Translations under genes and position numbers: made by a program | IMG/VR virus record: IMGVR_UViG_3300032242_002041 | Location: 164,287 to 228,286 of that record | Direction: 5' to 3' (one strand) | DNA: 64,000 nucleotides | Source: a virus | Notes under the pieces: model-generated | Databases searched by the model: none | The model's input: only the letters and a program-made list of their open reading frames with translations | What the model was told of the DNA's origin: nothing | Part shown: positions 8,369 to 17,641 of the stretch, piece after piece | Layout of the letters: every line of letters begins with the position of its first letter | Numbering within the stretch: position 1 is the stretch's first letter

Positions 8369-11020
8369 TTAATCTATCCAAAATCTAAGTTCGTGCATTA
8401 GTCGATATTGATTCTGCTGGGTTCCCATAACACTGAAACGATACATGGTCTTTTTATCAATCATGTTAGTGTATAATGCTCTAACATACGCTGTAGTTTG
8501 ATTCTGTATTGCTAGTTTTTTGTTAGTGTACACTATATTGCCGCTGTTGTCAACACCAGTCGGCATCTTTGCCTCCACATTGCCTGATAATACCACAGGC
8601 TTGACACCAGCATATACTCCAAGATCACCAAACTGATCTTCGGTATAACGATATCCGGTTTCAGCCCAAGCACCGACTATGTTATTAACCTTGGTTATTA
8701 ATCCTGGAGTAATGTTGGTTGTAACGTGCATCAAGCTGGCCTGTGTGCTAAAGCCACCATCTCGGTAAGTGGCCACATTGTCTAGGATGCCTGAATTGGT
8801 AACAGTGCCCCAAGCACCACCAAACGCCATCCAGGGATTGGTGTTTAGGTTGGTAAACTGAGCACCATAGGTAAACTTACCGTTTTTATAAATTTCTGGA
8901 ATACCTACAGAGTATTGTGTGGGCTTTTGTAGCATTCCAGGTCCTTGATCGTTACCAAAAAATGCATTACGATTTTCTGTAGCAACACGCATATTGCCAT
9001 AGGTTACTGGTGTGCCATTAACCAGATATTCTGCGTGGCTAGTTAAATTGTATTGATCAGTGTGTTCAGTGTTATAACCAAAACTATTCATGCCTGACAC
9101 ATTCATAAATTTAAGGTTGGTTGTAAACCCACGACCTACACTGTCAGTGACCAATGTATCGCTATCATCAAGCCCTAGACCCATTACGTATCCACGTATT
9201 GGTGCAAATCCTTTGCCACCACTTAGTGGTATTGACATATCGCCCACGGGCTGAAATACTTTAGTCGTGTCTAGTAAATTAAAACCAAAATAGTTAGTTG
9301 AGCTGGCTGCCAGCACGGTGTTGACTTGTGCATTACTCATCCACGGCCATACCTGTTTAATCGCCGTAACAGTTGCCTGAGTAGTGGTACTGGCCGTGTC
9401 TCCTAATTTGCTGAGATAGATAGCTTTTTGTTGTGTACCATTGCCGCTATAACTGATTGCTGTAGCAAGATACATGCTATTATCTGGCCCTTTAACAAAC
9501 ACAATACCATTGGCACCGCCGGCTGCACTGGCATTAATTGCCTTTTCAAGAGCCACCGATTGTCCTACAAAAGCATCAATGATGGCGGCATAGCTGGCCA
9601 CATATTTGTTTTCTTTAGTGTGTATTAATACTTGTGCGCCGGTAGTACTTCCCCAACCAGTTGCGGCTAATACGATGTCAGTTAACCCGTCGCCGTTAAC
9701 GTCTACAAGTTTAGGATTATAGTTTGCAGAAGTTTTAGTATCATACCCAACCAGGGTAGTATCAGTAACATCTATAAATGTGCCACCACCTTTGTTTTTT
9801 AAGAATTGTATCTCACTGAAGTCAGGCCATGCTCCATTAGTAAACCAAGGTCTACTAAAAATAACAGCACTAGTTAATCCAGAGTTGTCAAAGTCAAACG
9901 CTAACGCTCTATAATCGGTCGCTCCGCTAAAACCGTAACTATCCCATTTAGGTAAAAAGAATCTTGAGCCTGGCAAAGTACTGATCTTGGTTATTTCAAA
10001 GTCTAGTGTGCCGCGATTGGTGTCGGTCATAGCCCAGCTATATAAATTTGTGCTACAAGTTTTGCAACTAGTTACTCCAGAGTCTGTTAGAATAACCGTA
10101 CTAGTGCCGTTGCCCATAAAATCAGCAATAGCTACTGAAGCAGCAGATCCACCATAATCCAGCCCCGACACAGTATGAGCAACAAAATTATTAGTACGCG
10201 AACCAAATACAACCTTACTACCTGTTGTAAAGATATCGTCAATGCCATCACCGTTGATGTCGTAGACTGCACTGTCATGACCATTAATACCGAGTCCTAA
10301 ATCAACTCTAGTAAAACTTGAACCGTTATTAAGAAATAACCAACCAGATCCAATATTAGCACCATTATCTGTATTTGGTGAAACGTACATACTTTTTCTT
10401 CCACTACCATTAAAGTCACCAAACTTTACACTAGGTTCTGTACCTAAAATTACATTATCCGTTCCTGTGAACCATTTACTAGTTTTGTTTACTAACTGAC
10501 CGTTTTCCCAATCAAAAATGTTCAAATTATATGTAGGATAACTACCGCCATTGGTTGTACCAGAGCGACCTGCTGTAACAAGTTGTTGACCCGTTCCGGC
10601 AAGATTTTCAGCGTATAATGCACTTGAATCGTATTCGTACACTGCACTATTAATCGGAGTAACTGATCCAACACGAACCGGCGTGGCATATGGAACATAG
10701 GTATTTGTGGGTGTAGTGGTTGTGGGTGTAGTAGTGGGTGTAGTGGTTGTGGGTGTAGTGGTTGTAGTGGGTGCGGTAGTGGGTGTAGTGGTTGTAGTGG
10801 TTGTGGGTGTAGTAGTGGGTGTAGTGGTTGTGGGTGTAGTAGTGGGTGTAGTAGTAGGTGTGGTGGTTGTGGGTGTAGTAGTGGGTGTAGTAGTAGGTGT
10901 GGTAGGACCTGTACCTTGGGTAGGGGGCGCAGATGTACCTGGATTGTTTGCGCCTCCACCGCCGCCAGCACAAGCTACTAATTGTAGTACTACTGTTGCT
11001 AAAAGCAAAATCCGTTTCAT
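8369..11020 (-). CDS. large lipoprotein with Pro/Thr-rich stalk and FG-GAP/VCBS-like repeats
   Basis: 883 aa from MKRILLL. A lipoprotein signal with lipobox LVAC (Cys17) is followed by Gly and then a Thr/Pro low-complexity stalk (about 34-108). The middle region has calcium-loop repeats such as DINGDGIDD and DVNGDGLTD, as in FG-GAP/VCBS beta-propellers. The C-terminal third is beta-rich and not recognised. The protein should be anchored in the host outer membrane and exposed. A TTGACC/TATAAT promoter lies upstream. A surface role such as receptor masking or superinfection control is possible but not shown. Confidence 0.75.
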   Translation of the reverse strand: MKRILLLATVVLQLVACAGGGGGANNPGTSAPPTQGTGPTTPTTTPTTTPTTTTPTTTPTTTPTTTTPTTTPTTTTTTTPTTAPTTTTTPTTTTPTTTPTTTTPTNTYVPYATPVRVGSVTPINSAVYEYDSSALYAENLAGTGQQLVTAGRSGTTNGGSYPTYNLNIFDWENGQLVNKTSKWFTGTDNVILGTEPSVKFGDFNGSGRKSMYVSPNTDNGANIGSGWLFLNNGSSFTRVDLGLGINGHDSAVYDINGDGIDDIFTTGSKVVFGSRTNNFVAHTVSGLDYGGSAASVAIADFMGNGTSTVILTDSGVTSCKTCSTNLYSWAMTDTNRGTLDFEITKISTLPGSRFFLPKWDSYGFSGATDYRALAFDFDNSGLTSAVIFSRPWFTNGAWPDFSEIQFLKNKGGGTFIDVTDTTLVGYDTKTSANYNPKLVDVNGDGLTDIVLAATGWGSTTGAQVLIHTKENKYVASYAAIIDAFVGQSVALEKAINASAAGGANGIVFVKGPDNSMYLATAISYSGNGTQQKAIYLSKLGDTASTTTQATVTAIKQVWPWMSNAQVNTVLAASSTNYFGFNLLDTTKVFQPVGDMSIPLSGGKGFAPIRGYVMGLGLDDSDTLVTDSVGRGFTTNLKFMNVSGMNSFGYNTEHTDQYNLTSHAEYLVNGTPVTYGNMRVATENRNAFFGNDQGPGMLQKPTQYSVGIPEIYKNGKFTYGAQFTNLNTNPWMAFGGAWGTVTNSGILDNVATYRDGGFSTQASLMHVTTNITPGLITKVNNIVGAWAETGYRYTEDQFGDLGVYAGVKPVVLSGNVEAKMPTGVDNSGNIVYTNKKLAIQNQTTAYVRALYTNMIDKKTMYRFSVMGTQQNQYRLMHELRFWID
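10700..10905 (-). repeat. low-complexity Thr/Pro-coding repeat
   Basis: Degenerate short tandem repeat of a gtggttgtgggtgtagta type (plus strand) that codes for T(2-4)P runs in the lipoprotein stalk. Slippage could change the stalk length. Confidence 0.8.
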
Positions 11021-11051
11021 TGTATAACCTAGATTAATTAACAATACTAGT

Positions 11052-11080
11052 ATTATACAAGAAACGGATTTTCAGGTCAA
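11052..11080 (-). promoter_or_regulatory. sigma-70 promoter of the FG-GAP lipoprotein
   Basis: Minus strand: TTGACC (11075-11080), 17-bp spacer, TATAAT (11052-11057). The ATG at 11020 follows a 31-nt stretch. Confidence 0.8.
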
Positions 11081-11110
11081 ACGGTAAATCTGTAGCTTTT
11101 TTACAACGGT

Positions 11111-11917
11111 TTATCTAGGCGCAAAGTCCTGTTGTAGTTTAATATTATCCATAAATTCTTTTTTAGTTCCAGGATCTGTATTAAACGCACCTTTAAGTAC
11201 TGTAGTCTGTGTTAGACTACTGTGCGCCATAATGCCTCGGTTTTCGCAACAACCGTGTGTAGCTTGAATATAAACTCCAACATTCTCACTGTCGGTTGCC
11301 CGCATTATTTCTCTCGCGATGTCATTGCATAGCTCTTCTTGCAAAGTACCACGCCTAGCGCACCACTGAGCTATCCTAGTATATTTGCTAAGACCAATGA
11401 GTTTATTTGCGGCAATAATACCAATATAAGCAACACCACTGACAGGTTGATGGTGATGACTACACATGCTACGGAGCTCACTACGAACCACAAGCATACC
11501 TTCGTAACGATCCGCTGAGTCATTTGGAAAAGCTGTTGCATCTGGTGCTGGATCATATCGACCTCCCATAATTTCGTTATAATACATTTTAGCTAGACGT
11601 CTAGCGGTACCTTTACTGTTAGGATCATTTTCACGATCAATTAATAGTGTGTCCAGTACCTGTTCAAATGCCACCGTGGCTTCATTGATTAGTTGTTCTT
11701 TATCACCTTCATGTAAATAATCACTGATATTATCGCCTGCCCAGAAACGCTTCTTATCACGTTTCATCTTAAAGCGGATAGCATCGGCTAAATTTGCTTC
11801 TTTATAGCCCTTATCGTCCATGCCAACATCTTCATAGCCTGGGTGATACGGTGCTTCTTCTACTAATTTAGAATTAGCCAATGCGTTTTTTAAGTCTTCT
11901 GATGTAAATGTTGTCAA
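11111..11917 (-). CDS. folE: GTP cyclohydrolase I
   Basis: 268 aa. FolE signatures: SMCSHHHQP (150-158) with zinc ligands Cys152 and a following His, GLSKYTRI (175-182) and HGCCENRGI (221-229) with the third zinc Cys. The enzyme converts GTP to dihydroneopterin triphosphate, the entry step of folate and of 7-deazaguanine synthesis. No ATG is available near the N-terminus; a TTG follows the ribosome site CGGAGAAAAA with normal spacing and is taken as the start. With QueD and QueE in the same window the 7-deazaguanine role is most likely. Confidence 0.92.
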   Translation of the reverse strand: MTTFTSEDLKNALANSKLVEEAPYHPGYEDVGMDDKGYKEANLADAIRFKMKRDKKRFWAGDNISDYLHEGDKEQLINEATVAFEQVLDTLLIDRENDPNSKGTARRLAKMYYNEIMGGRYDPAPDATAFPNDSADRYEGMLVVRSELRSMCSHHHQPVSGVAYIGIIAANKLIGLSKYTRIAQWCARRGTLQEELCNDIAREIMRATDSENVGVYIQATHGCCENRGIMAHSSLTQTTVLKGAFNTDPGTKKEFMDNIKLQQDFAPR

Positions 11918-11997
11918 TTCTTTTTCTCCGAGTTATAGGGTCGTGGATGACCAGTCTTGTTACTATTGTAACAGTTATTTAGACCGTTGTCTACAAG

Positions 11998-12591
11998 TTA
12001 ATCAATTATTTTAATTTTTCGGCAATCTGGATATGCTATGAATTTAGGCGCTTCGTTAACCAGTGGCAGTAATTGACTTCCTAATTCTGCTTCTTCCGTT
12101 GTGGGTTTATAGTGATAACCTACGTGGAACACTTCTTGTGCTTGCCAGGGCACAATCCTCAGGTCACGACCATCATAGCGTTGAGCCAACATTACCTTGT
12201 AGGCCACAGGATCATCTAGCAAGATAGCACCACAGCGACCAATCTCTAATGGCTTGGTGCGCCCAAAACTTACACAAGTTAATGTGCCAGGACGATACAT
12301 GTTGCGCTCTAATCTGCGAGCACTATCCCAAATCCTAGTAAATTCAAATTTATATTCACCAATCCATTCTTGTCTGTTTGGGTGTTCGTGATAACTGTAC
12401 TTGATACCCAGCTTGTGCATGGTCATAGGCACACTCAAATATGTAAAAGGAGTAAAACAAGTTTCTTTTACACGGTCGTATCTCATACATAATTCAATAG
12501 CATGAGTACAACAGTCAGTCATTACAGTATAAGGAGCACCTGTGTACTCGGCTAACTCTTGTTCAAATTTTAGTATACTGTCAAAGCTCAT
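11998..12591 (-). CDS. shortened DegT/DnrJ/EryC1-like (sugar aminotransferase fold) protein
   Basis: 197 aa, about half the usual length of DegT aminotransferases. FEQELAEYTGAPY and the following Cys/Thr segment match the family start; IWDSARRL corresponds to the D-x-A-Q PLP-pyridine site and SFGRTKPLEIGRCGAIL to the S-F-x-x-x-K-x-L-x-x-G-E-G-G-x-I motif with Lys in place for PLP. The C-terminal domain is missing. It could be a minimal aminotransferase or a binding protein. The ATG overlaps the galE stop (ATGA). Confidence 0.65.
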   Translation of the reverse strand: MSFDSILKFEQELAEYTGAPYTVMTDCCTHAIELCMRYDRVKETCFTPFTYLSVPMTMHKLGIKYSYHEHPNRQEWIGEYKFEFTRIWDSARRLERNMYRPGTLTCVSFGRTKPLEIGRCGAILLDDPVAYKVMLAQRYDGRDLRIVPWQAQEVFHVGYHYKPTTEEAELGSQLLPLVNEAPKFIAYPDCRKIKIID

Positions 12592-13538
12592 TGATTATAC
12601 CACTTCCATACATGGTTAATTATATCTGTCATAACAAATTTTGGTTGCCAGCCACTGACCTTTGTAAACTTGCCAGCATCAGCTGTTAGAATAGCTGGGT
12701 CACCTTCGCGCTTTGGTCCATGTAACATGGGAATATTAACGCCGGTAATCTGTGCAGACGCACGAACAATTTCAAGATTACTATATCCAGTGTTAGTACC
12801 GAGATTATAGATGTCGCTAGGAATAGTTCGATCCATTGCCAAGATATGTGCCTCGGCCAAGTCTTCCACGTGAATATAATCACGAATACAAGTGCCATCT
12901 GGTGTAGGATAATTAGTTCCATACAAAGTAAAATCTTGTTTGTTTTTAACTGATTCTAATACTCGAGCAATAATATGTGTTGCACCTGCGGCTTGTCCAT
13001 GCCGGGCTAGGCTATCTGCACCACACGCATTAAAATAACGAAAACTCACATAGTCTAAACCATAAGCACGATGATAACTGGCCAACATCCAATCAATCAT
13101 CAACTTGCTTTCGCCATACGGGCTGATCGGTTCTTTGGGATCAATTTCCTGCACAGGAGTTATGACGGGATTGCCGTAGGTTGCAGCACTGCTACTAAAA
13201 ATAAATCTAACTTGTTTATCGTGATTCCTAATCAAATAGTCTAGTAGGATTTTAGTTTTGATAAAATTGTTGTTGTAGTACTCTTGAGGATCTTGCATAC
13301 TAGGACCAACTAAGCTGGTACCAGCACAATGAATAACAGCGTCTGGACAAAATCGCTTGATAGCATCCAGCCCTAGCTCAGCTGCAAAGTCTCCAGTATG
13401 CCACTGGCACGGAACAGGAATCAAGTTACCAGGAGGCATTACCCGATCAATCGCTAATACATCGTGCCCGTCATCCACTAATTTTAATAATGTTTCCCCG
13501 CCAATGAATCCAGCAGCACCAGTGACTACTACTTTCAT
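12588..13538 (-). CDS. galE: UDP-glucose 4-epimerase-like SDR
   Basis: 316 aa. GAAGFIG (7-13), SSSAATYG (115-122), catalytic YGESK (Tyr141, Lys145), FRYFNACGA and the RDYIHVEDLA motif typical of GalE. Interconverts UDP-glucose and UDP-galactose (or the N-acetyl forms). Coupled by 4-bp overlaps to the glycosyltransferase upstream and the DegT-like gene downstream, so the three probably act on one glycan. Confidence 0.9.
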   Translation of the reverse strand: MKVVVTGAAGFIGGETLLKLVDDGHDVLAIDRVMPPGNLIPVPCQWHTGDFAAELGLDAIKRFCPDAVIHCAGTSLVGPSMQDPQEYYNNNFIKTKILLDYLIRNHDKQVRFIFSSSAATYGNPVITPVQEIDPKEPISPYGESKLMIDWMLASYHRAYGLDYVSFRYFNACGADSLARHGQAAGATHIIARVLESVKNKQDFTLYGTNYPTPDGTCIRDYIHVEDLAEAHILAMDRTIPSDIYNLGTNTGYSNLEIVRASAQITGVNIPMLHGPKREGDPAILTADAGKFTKVSGWQPKFVMTDIINHVWKWYNQ

Positions 13539-14740
13539 CCTTCAATTTTCCTTACGTGATACTTGGCTTGGCTTACATGATCGCGATAACGATTGCCTGC
13601 ACGATTCCACTGTTCACCGTTACCTTCTAAGATGTCCACAATACGATCCACAGTGCCATCAGTCCAGTCACTGATCAGGCCTGTATTGTGATGTAATTCA
13701 CCTAACAAGTTTTCTAACTTGTGATAAGCGTCATCAATGCTCCAAGGAACATATAACCTGTTAGGATCGTCAGCAAAAGTTTCAGGGAAACTGCGATAAG
13801 CAGGATAAAGCACATTAGAGCCAAGTGTGTCTGCTTCCGAGACGGTGTTGCTGACCCAGTCTTGTAAAGCACAATTAAACAATACCCGAGTATCATTGAG
13901 CAAATTATAGTAATCATTTTTCTTTAAGTTTTCATAGATTGTAAGTTTACCTTCGCTTTGCAAAACTCTTGCTCTAGTTACATATTCTGAATTATTACTA
14001 CGCAATGGACCACCTTGGAATATGGCAAATTCAATATCTTTATGACGACCTTGGCTATAGTACATGTCAATCAAATCCATAAAGAAACCTGGTTGTTTCT
14101 CTTGGTCAAATCTAGCTGCAAACCCCACTCGGATCTTACGTTCATTAAATGGTTTAATATTTTGAGCGCCACCAATGCGTTCTAGCACCTCTTCTTTGCC
14201 AAAAGCAAGTCCAGAGATATTGTAGATTGGAGCCGACCAACCTGCAATACGCATATGAGCCACCATCTCTTCGTTAGTGGCCAACACACCTGTTACGAAC
14301 TCATTGACCATCTTCTCATATAAGTCCATCCACTTGGCCATACCCCAGACATGAACAAAGTCGTCTGGATCAATTGCTTGTGCCAGACAACGCACAAAGA
14401 CCTTAGGACGTTGCTCCGCTGGAATTTGATCCATAATGTATGGCAACGATTCGATGCCTGGCTGGAACATGTCTTCAAAGTAGATAACGTCTTCACTAGT
14501 TACATCACCGTTACGCATCATTTGAACCAAGTTCATCATTTGACTCATGCCAAAGTAACTGCGACCGTGTGCGTCTAGCACCTGTCCAACACTAATACTT
14601 TGCGTGTTGTCAATAGTATTGCCAGGAACATAGACTACATCTAGTCCACGACGATCAAATACACGCCGATTCCATTCTGTAAGTTGTAGAGTGTAGCGAG
14701 CCTCATATGACTCCAAGCCCATATAGAATAATTTACGCAC
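13535..14740 (-). CDS. GT4-like (GT-B fold) glycosyltransferase
   Basis: 401 aa from a GTG at 14740, chosen because AGGAT lies 8 nt upstream and because a longer frame would overlap most of the preceding 75-aa gene. The C-terminal half has IRVGFAARFDQEKQPG and a late acidic segment (VSEADTLGSN) like the E-x7-E site of GT4 enzymes. Such enzymes transfer a sugar from a nucleotide donor. It is coupled to galE (ATGA), whose product may be the donor. Confidence 0.7.
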   Translation of the reverse strand: MRKLFYMGLESYEARYTLQLTEWNRRVFDRRGLDVVYVPGNTIDNTQSISVGQVLDAHGRSYFGMSQMMNLVQMMRNGDVTSEDVIYFEDMFQPGIESLPYIMDQIPAEQRPKVFVRCLAQAIDPDDFVHVWGMAKWMDLYEKMVNEFVTGVLATNEEMVAHMRIAGWSAPIYNISGLAFGKEEVLERIGGAQNIKPFNERKIRVGFAARFDQEKQPGFFMDLIDMYYSQGRHKDIEFAIFQGGPLRSNNSEYVTRARVLQSEGKLTIYENLKKNDYYNLLNDTRVLFNCALQDWVSNTVSEADTLGSNVLYPAYRSFPETFADDPNRLYVPWSIDDAYHKLENLLGELHHNTGLISDWTDGTVDRIVDILEGNGEQWNRAGNRYRDHVSQAKYHVRKIEG

Positions 14741-14960
14741 GGCGATATCCTGAGAATCTACGAGTATCTTCTTCCCACATGTTTTTGGCATTCTTGCCTT
14801 GAGTAAATTTGTTATACTGTTGCCAGGCATAAGAACGGAAGTTGTAGAGATCTTCTTCTCTATAACGGTATCCGTAGTCACGACAGAATTCCAAGTAGTT
14901 TGACAAATCTTCTAATGCTTGAAGAGCTCTTGGGTTTACACGATGTTGGGGTTTGCCCAT
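14733..14960 (-). CDS. small conserved phage protein, 75 aa
   Basis: Basic, aromatic protein (MGKPQHRVNPRAL...) with many Tyr and Arg, typical of small proteins shared by T4-like aquatic phages. A good ribosome site (AAAGGAACTATC) precedes the ATG. It overlaps the GTG start of the glycosyltransferase by 8 nt. Function unknown. Confidence 0.75.
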   Translation of the reverse strand: MGKPQHRVNPRALQALEDLSNYLEFCRDYGYRYREEDLYNFRSYAWQQYNKFTQGKNAKNMWEEDTRRFSGYRRA

Positions 14961-14970
14961 GATAGTTCCT

Positions 14971-15432
14971 TTAAATTACAGTTGATTGTGTTGGACGAGT
15001 AAGATTATAACTAATGGAGCATCCGTTCTCGCCGTCTTCGGATACTTCAATTACTACAGCACGACCGGGATAGCGTTCGGCTATCTTTAAATATAAATCA
15101 TCGGCAATCATTTCACATGATTTCCAGTCTAGTTCTAAAACGGGATTCGAAACAATTCCGTTATTGGAATAGAGATTTTCAAGCCACCGTTTGAATTGGA
15201 TGAATTCGATATCTCTGTCGTTATGGAAGACATCGATTGACACCCGGAAATGAAAGATATGGCGATGAGGACTGGCCAAAAACGATACATCATATTCTCC
15301 TGCTGTGCATAATGCTGGGTCTGTTGCAGCCGCTGGATAGCGATGAATGCCTTCCTTACGGAATGTAACCCAAATTTGTCTCTGGGCTGCCGCTTTAATG
15401 CGTTCAATAGTTTCGCGTTCTTGTTGTATCAT
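14971..15432 (-). CDS. conserved phage protein with T-fold-like features
   Basis: 153 aa. The order HRHIFHFRVSIDVFH, IEFIQFKRWLE and SCEMIADDL resembles the strand-helix layout of QueD/T-fold proteins, but the zinc His triad and catalytic Cys are not clearly present. This is a conserved T4-like phage protein whose function I do not recognise. The start overlaps the radical SAM stop (ATGA). Confidence 0.65.
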   Translation of the reverse strand: MIQQERETIERIKAAAQRQIWVTFRKEGIHRYPAAATDPALCTAGEYDVSFLASPHRHIFHFRVSIDVFHNDRDIEFIQFKRWLENLYSNNGIVSNPVLELDWKSCEMIADDLYLKIAERYPGRAVVIEVSEDGENGCSISYNLTRPTQSTVI

Positions 15433-16604
15433 TTCTGGTGGCTTTCTATATTAGTATTATTAAACGAGTCAATGGCATCATACATATCTGGAAAAATTGC
15501 ACGACTATTTAATTTTCTATCTTGGTCTAATTTGTTAAATTCTTCTACTGTATATTCAAGTCCGTCCCAATTGGATTTATAGGGAGTTCGATCGTCGTTT
15601 AACGAGGCAATTACGTTGTCAATGCCAAGAATATTTGAATAATCATTTTTAGAAATTCGCTGTCTAACCAACTCTCTCTGGTGATCAGTTAGTCGTTGAA
15701 TTGCCCACGGACCACCATTATCTCTCAGATTGTAGATATTAATAGTTATTGCTCGATGAGATATATTCAAAGTTTGATGCACCAAATCAATAAAATCCCA
15801 AATTGACAACGAGTTAATATTCATAAACACCATGTTAAAACTAAGGTGATGCTTTGCAATCAAGTTAATTGTGTGTAAATTTTCTAAGAAAACATTCCAT
15901 TTTCCGGGCCAACGAATATATTCATATTGTTCTGCAATTGATTCTCCGCTAACTAACCATTGTACATTACTAAACTGTTTCAACAATTCAAAAATTTTAT
16001 TTTCGTGTATTAGGCTAAGATTAGTATTAACACAAATACGACAAGATTTATTAACTTCTAATAATTTTCTTAAGACTATTTCGTTTTCTTTTATCATCAA
16101 CGGCTCGCCACCAGCAAGATATATTTCTTTAAGGTCGGCAGCAGATTCTAAAACATAATCTAACAAATCTCCTTTGGCTTCTTTCATCTTAACTACTTGA
16201 TATTTCTGTTCGGCCCATAGTGAGCTGAGCTCAGGGTCACAATATATGCAGGCAAAATTGCAGGTATTGTTCCAACGCAAATCAAGATATTTTAAATTAA
16301 AGTTATCAATATTGTTGTAAAACTCATCACCAAGATGGTTATATTTCTTTTTAAAATGATGTTGTAAAGTATGAGTACCAATCTGAGAGTGGCAATTTTT
16401 ACACCCTTCAACCGGAATATCATTTAACATCATTGTTTTGATATCGAGATTATTAGAGCCGCTTATTGTGTCTTTGATTGCAGGAGTTTTATTAATATTA
16501 CCTAATTTATTTTTACTCACACAACAATTTTCTATATTGCCTTGGGGGTCAATATACAGTGAAACCCACGGCGCTGGACAGAAATGTTTATTATCTATGG
16601 TCAT
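15429..16604 (-). CDS. twitch/SPASM-type radical SAM protein
   Basis: 391 aa. An N-terminal auxiliary Cys segment (CPAPWVSLYIDPQG, then CC, and CKNCH near 68-72) precedes the radical SAM core with Cys115-x3-Cys119-x2-Cys122 and LAGGEPLM. The layout matches phage radical SAM proteins annotated as twitch-domain enzymes. Substrate unknown; it may modify a peptide or sugar. A second radical SAM protein is encoded at 23.8-24.9 kb. Confidence 0.85.
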   Translation of the reverse strand: MTIDNKHFCPAPWVSLYIDPQGNIENCCVSKNKLGNINKTPAIKDTISGSNNLDIKTMMLNDIPVEGCKNCHSQIGTHTLQHHFKKKYNHLGDEFYNNIDNFNLKYLDLRWNNTCNFACIYCDPELSSLWAEQKYQVVKMKEAKGDLLDYVLESAADLKEIYLAGGEPLMIKENEIVLRKLLEVNKSCRICVNTNLSLIHENKIFELLKQFSNVQWLVSGESIAEQYEYIRWPGKWNVFLENLHTINLIAKHHLSFNMVFMNINSLSIWDFIDLVHQTLNISHRAITINIYNLRDNGGPWAIQRLTDHQRELVRQRISKNDYSNILGIDNVIASLNDDRTPYKSNWDGLEYTVEEFNKLDQDRKLNSRAIFPDMYDAIDSFNNTNIESHQK

Positions 16605-16930
16605 TTTTGTAGCAATTCCATAGTTACAATTTTACCAATTGATTCAGATAAGTTTTCATCAGGGGTAACAATGTGTAGTTTAATCCGTTCTTCGTCTTTT
16701 TTGTGGTCATAATATTTGGTTTCAATTACTGTACCACCCGATACCTGTTGTACACGGAAGCGTATTGGATCCGGAAGTTCGAGACAATCTTTCGTCTCAA
16801 CGTCACAGTCATCAAAACTGACGCTAATACTTCCACGTCCAATCCTAGCAGGTTTACTTTTTTCTTCACTTAATTCGTAACTAAAATCCCAACCCCATGC
16901 AACTATCTTTGCCCATAACCATCTAATCAT
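16601..16930 (-). CDS. conserved phage protein, 109 aa
   Basis: Starts with a Trp-rich segment (MIRWLWAKIVAWGW) followed by a small alpha/beta domain (IRFRVQQVSGGTVIETKYYD). The type is shared by T4-like cyanophages and relatives; function unknown. Overlaps both neighbours by ATGA. Confidence 0.7.
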   Translation of the reverse strand: MIRWLWAKIVAWGWDFSYELSEEKSKPARIGRGSISVSFDDCDVETKDCLELPDPIRFRVQQVSGGTVIETKYYDHKKDEERIKLHIVTPDENLSESIGKIVTMELLQK

Positions 16931-17442
16931 TTGATAACCTCGTCCTTTGTGTATTTAGACCAGTCAGTAAACACCTCACGTTTTTGTAAATCGTGTAACG
17001 AGTGGCACCAGACGCCTGGGTTTGTTGCTGCAAAATCTCGGTCATCAATTTTAAGAGTAGCATTGTATCCAAACTGTTTAATATAAGGAAGTTTAACGCT
17101 AATCATTGGAATGAAGTTATGGAATTCTACCAGTGCGGATTCAAGTAATCCTTCTGCCTGTTGAATATCTAAATCCAAAGTACATAACCAGCCAGCTTCC
17201 AAGCAGTCTTGTACCATGACTTCCCAATCACGCCATGCATCACCGTCATTTTTATCCAATGCTGGAAAACTCTGATTGGCACCAAAGTAGATATGTTCAA
17301 TGTTGTTATTCTTTGCTTCCTGTTGGACGATTTGTGAATCCTGTACACCTACTACAAATAGTGTACGGCGTCCAAACGCAGGGGTATGTTCTACTTCGGT
17401 TCCTGTAAAGAAACTTACTTCTTCGTGTCCTGCTCTAATCAT
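16927..17442 (-). CDS. conserved phage protein, paralogue of the 27-kb gene
   Basis: 171 aa. The start is the ATG inside the last codons of the upstream gene. The core (GTEVEHTPAFGRRTLFVVG, then a helix, then IYFGANQSF) matches the protein at 26930-27655 along most of its length, so the two are paralogues. Function unknown; the Rossmann-like strand order suggests a small alpha/beta domain. Confidence 0.75.
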   Translation of the reverse strand: MIRAGHEEVSFFTGTEVEHTPAFGRRTLFVVGVQDSQIVQQEAKNNNIEHIYFGANQSFPALDKNDGDAWRDWEVMVQDCLEAGWLCTLDLDIQQAEGLLESALVEFHNFIPMISVKLPYIKQFGYNATLKIDDRDFAATNPGVWCHSLHDLQKREVFTDWSKYTKDEVIK

Positions 17443-17641
17443 TTTGTTCTGTATTATAATGGGTGGATGGATTATTTTCTTGTTTAAGTATAACAATTTG
17501 TTTTTTTAATTGCAACCTTTGTTTCTTCAAATCAGTTAGTTCAACATCATCAAACACACCGGTGCTTTCCAAACCGTCAATTCTTTTGTTGAGTGCGTGG
17601 TGTGCTTCTTCTAAATGTTTAATTCTTCTTTCCCAAGACAT
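17435..17641 (-). CDS. small coiled-coil protein (DUF465/YdcH-like)
   Basis: 68 aa, helical throughout: IKHLEEAHHALNKRIDGLE and LKKQRLQLKKQI give a helical hairpin like YdcH-type proteins. ATG overlaps the dpdA-like stop (TAATG). Confidence 0.7.
   Translation of the reverse strand: MSWERRIKHLEEAHHALNKRIDGLESTGVFDDVELTDLKKQRLQLKKQIVILKQENNPSTHYNTEQND

Noticed and set aside
10707-11027. Plus-strand Val/Gly-rich frame
   Set aside because: It is the antisense of the Thr/Pro repeat and signal peptide of the lipoprotein; no ribosome site.
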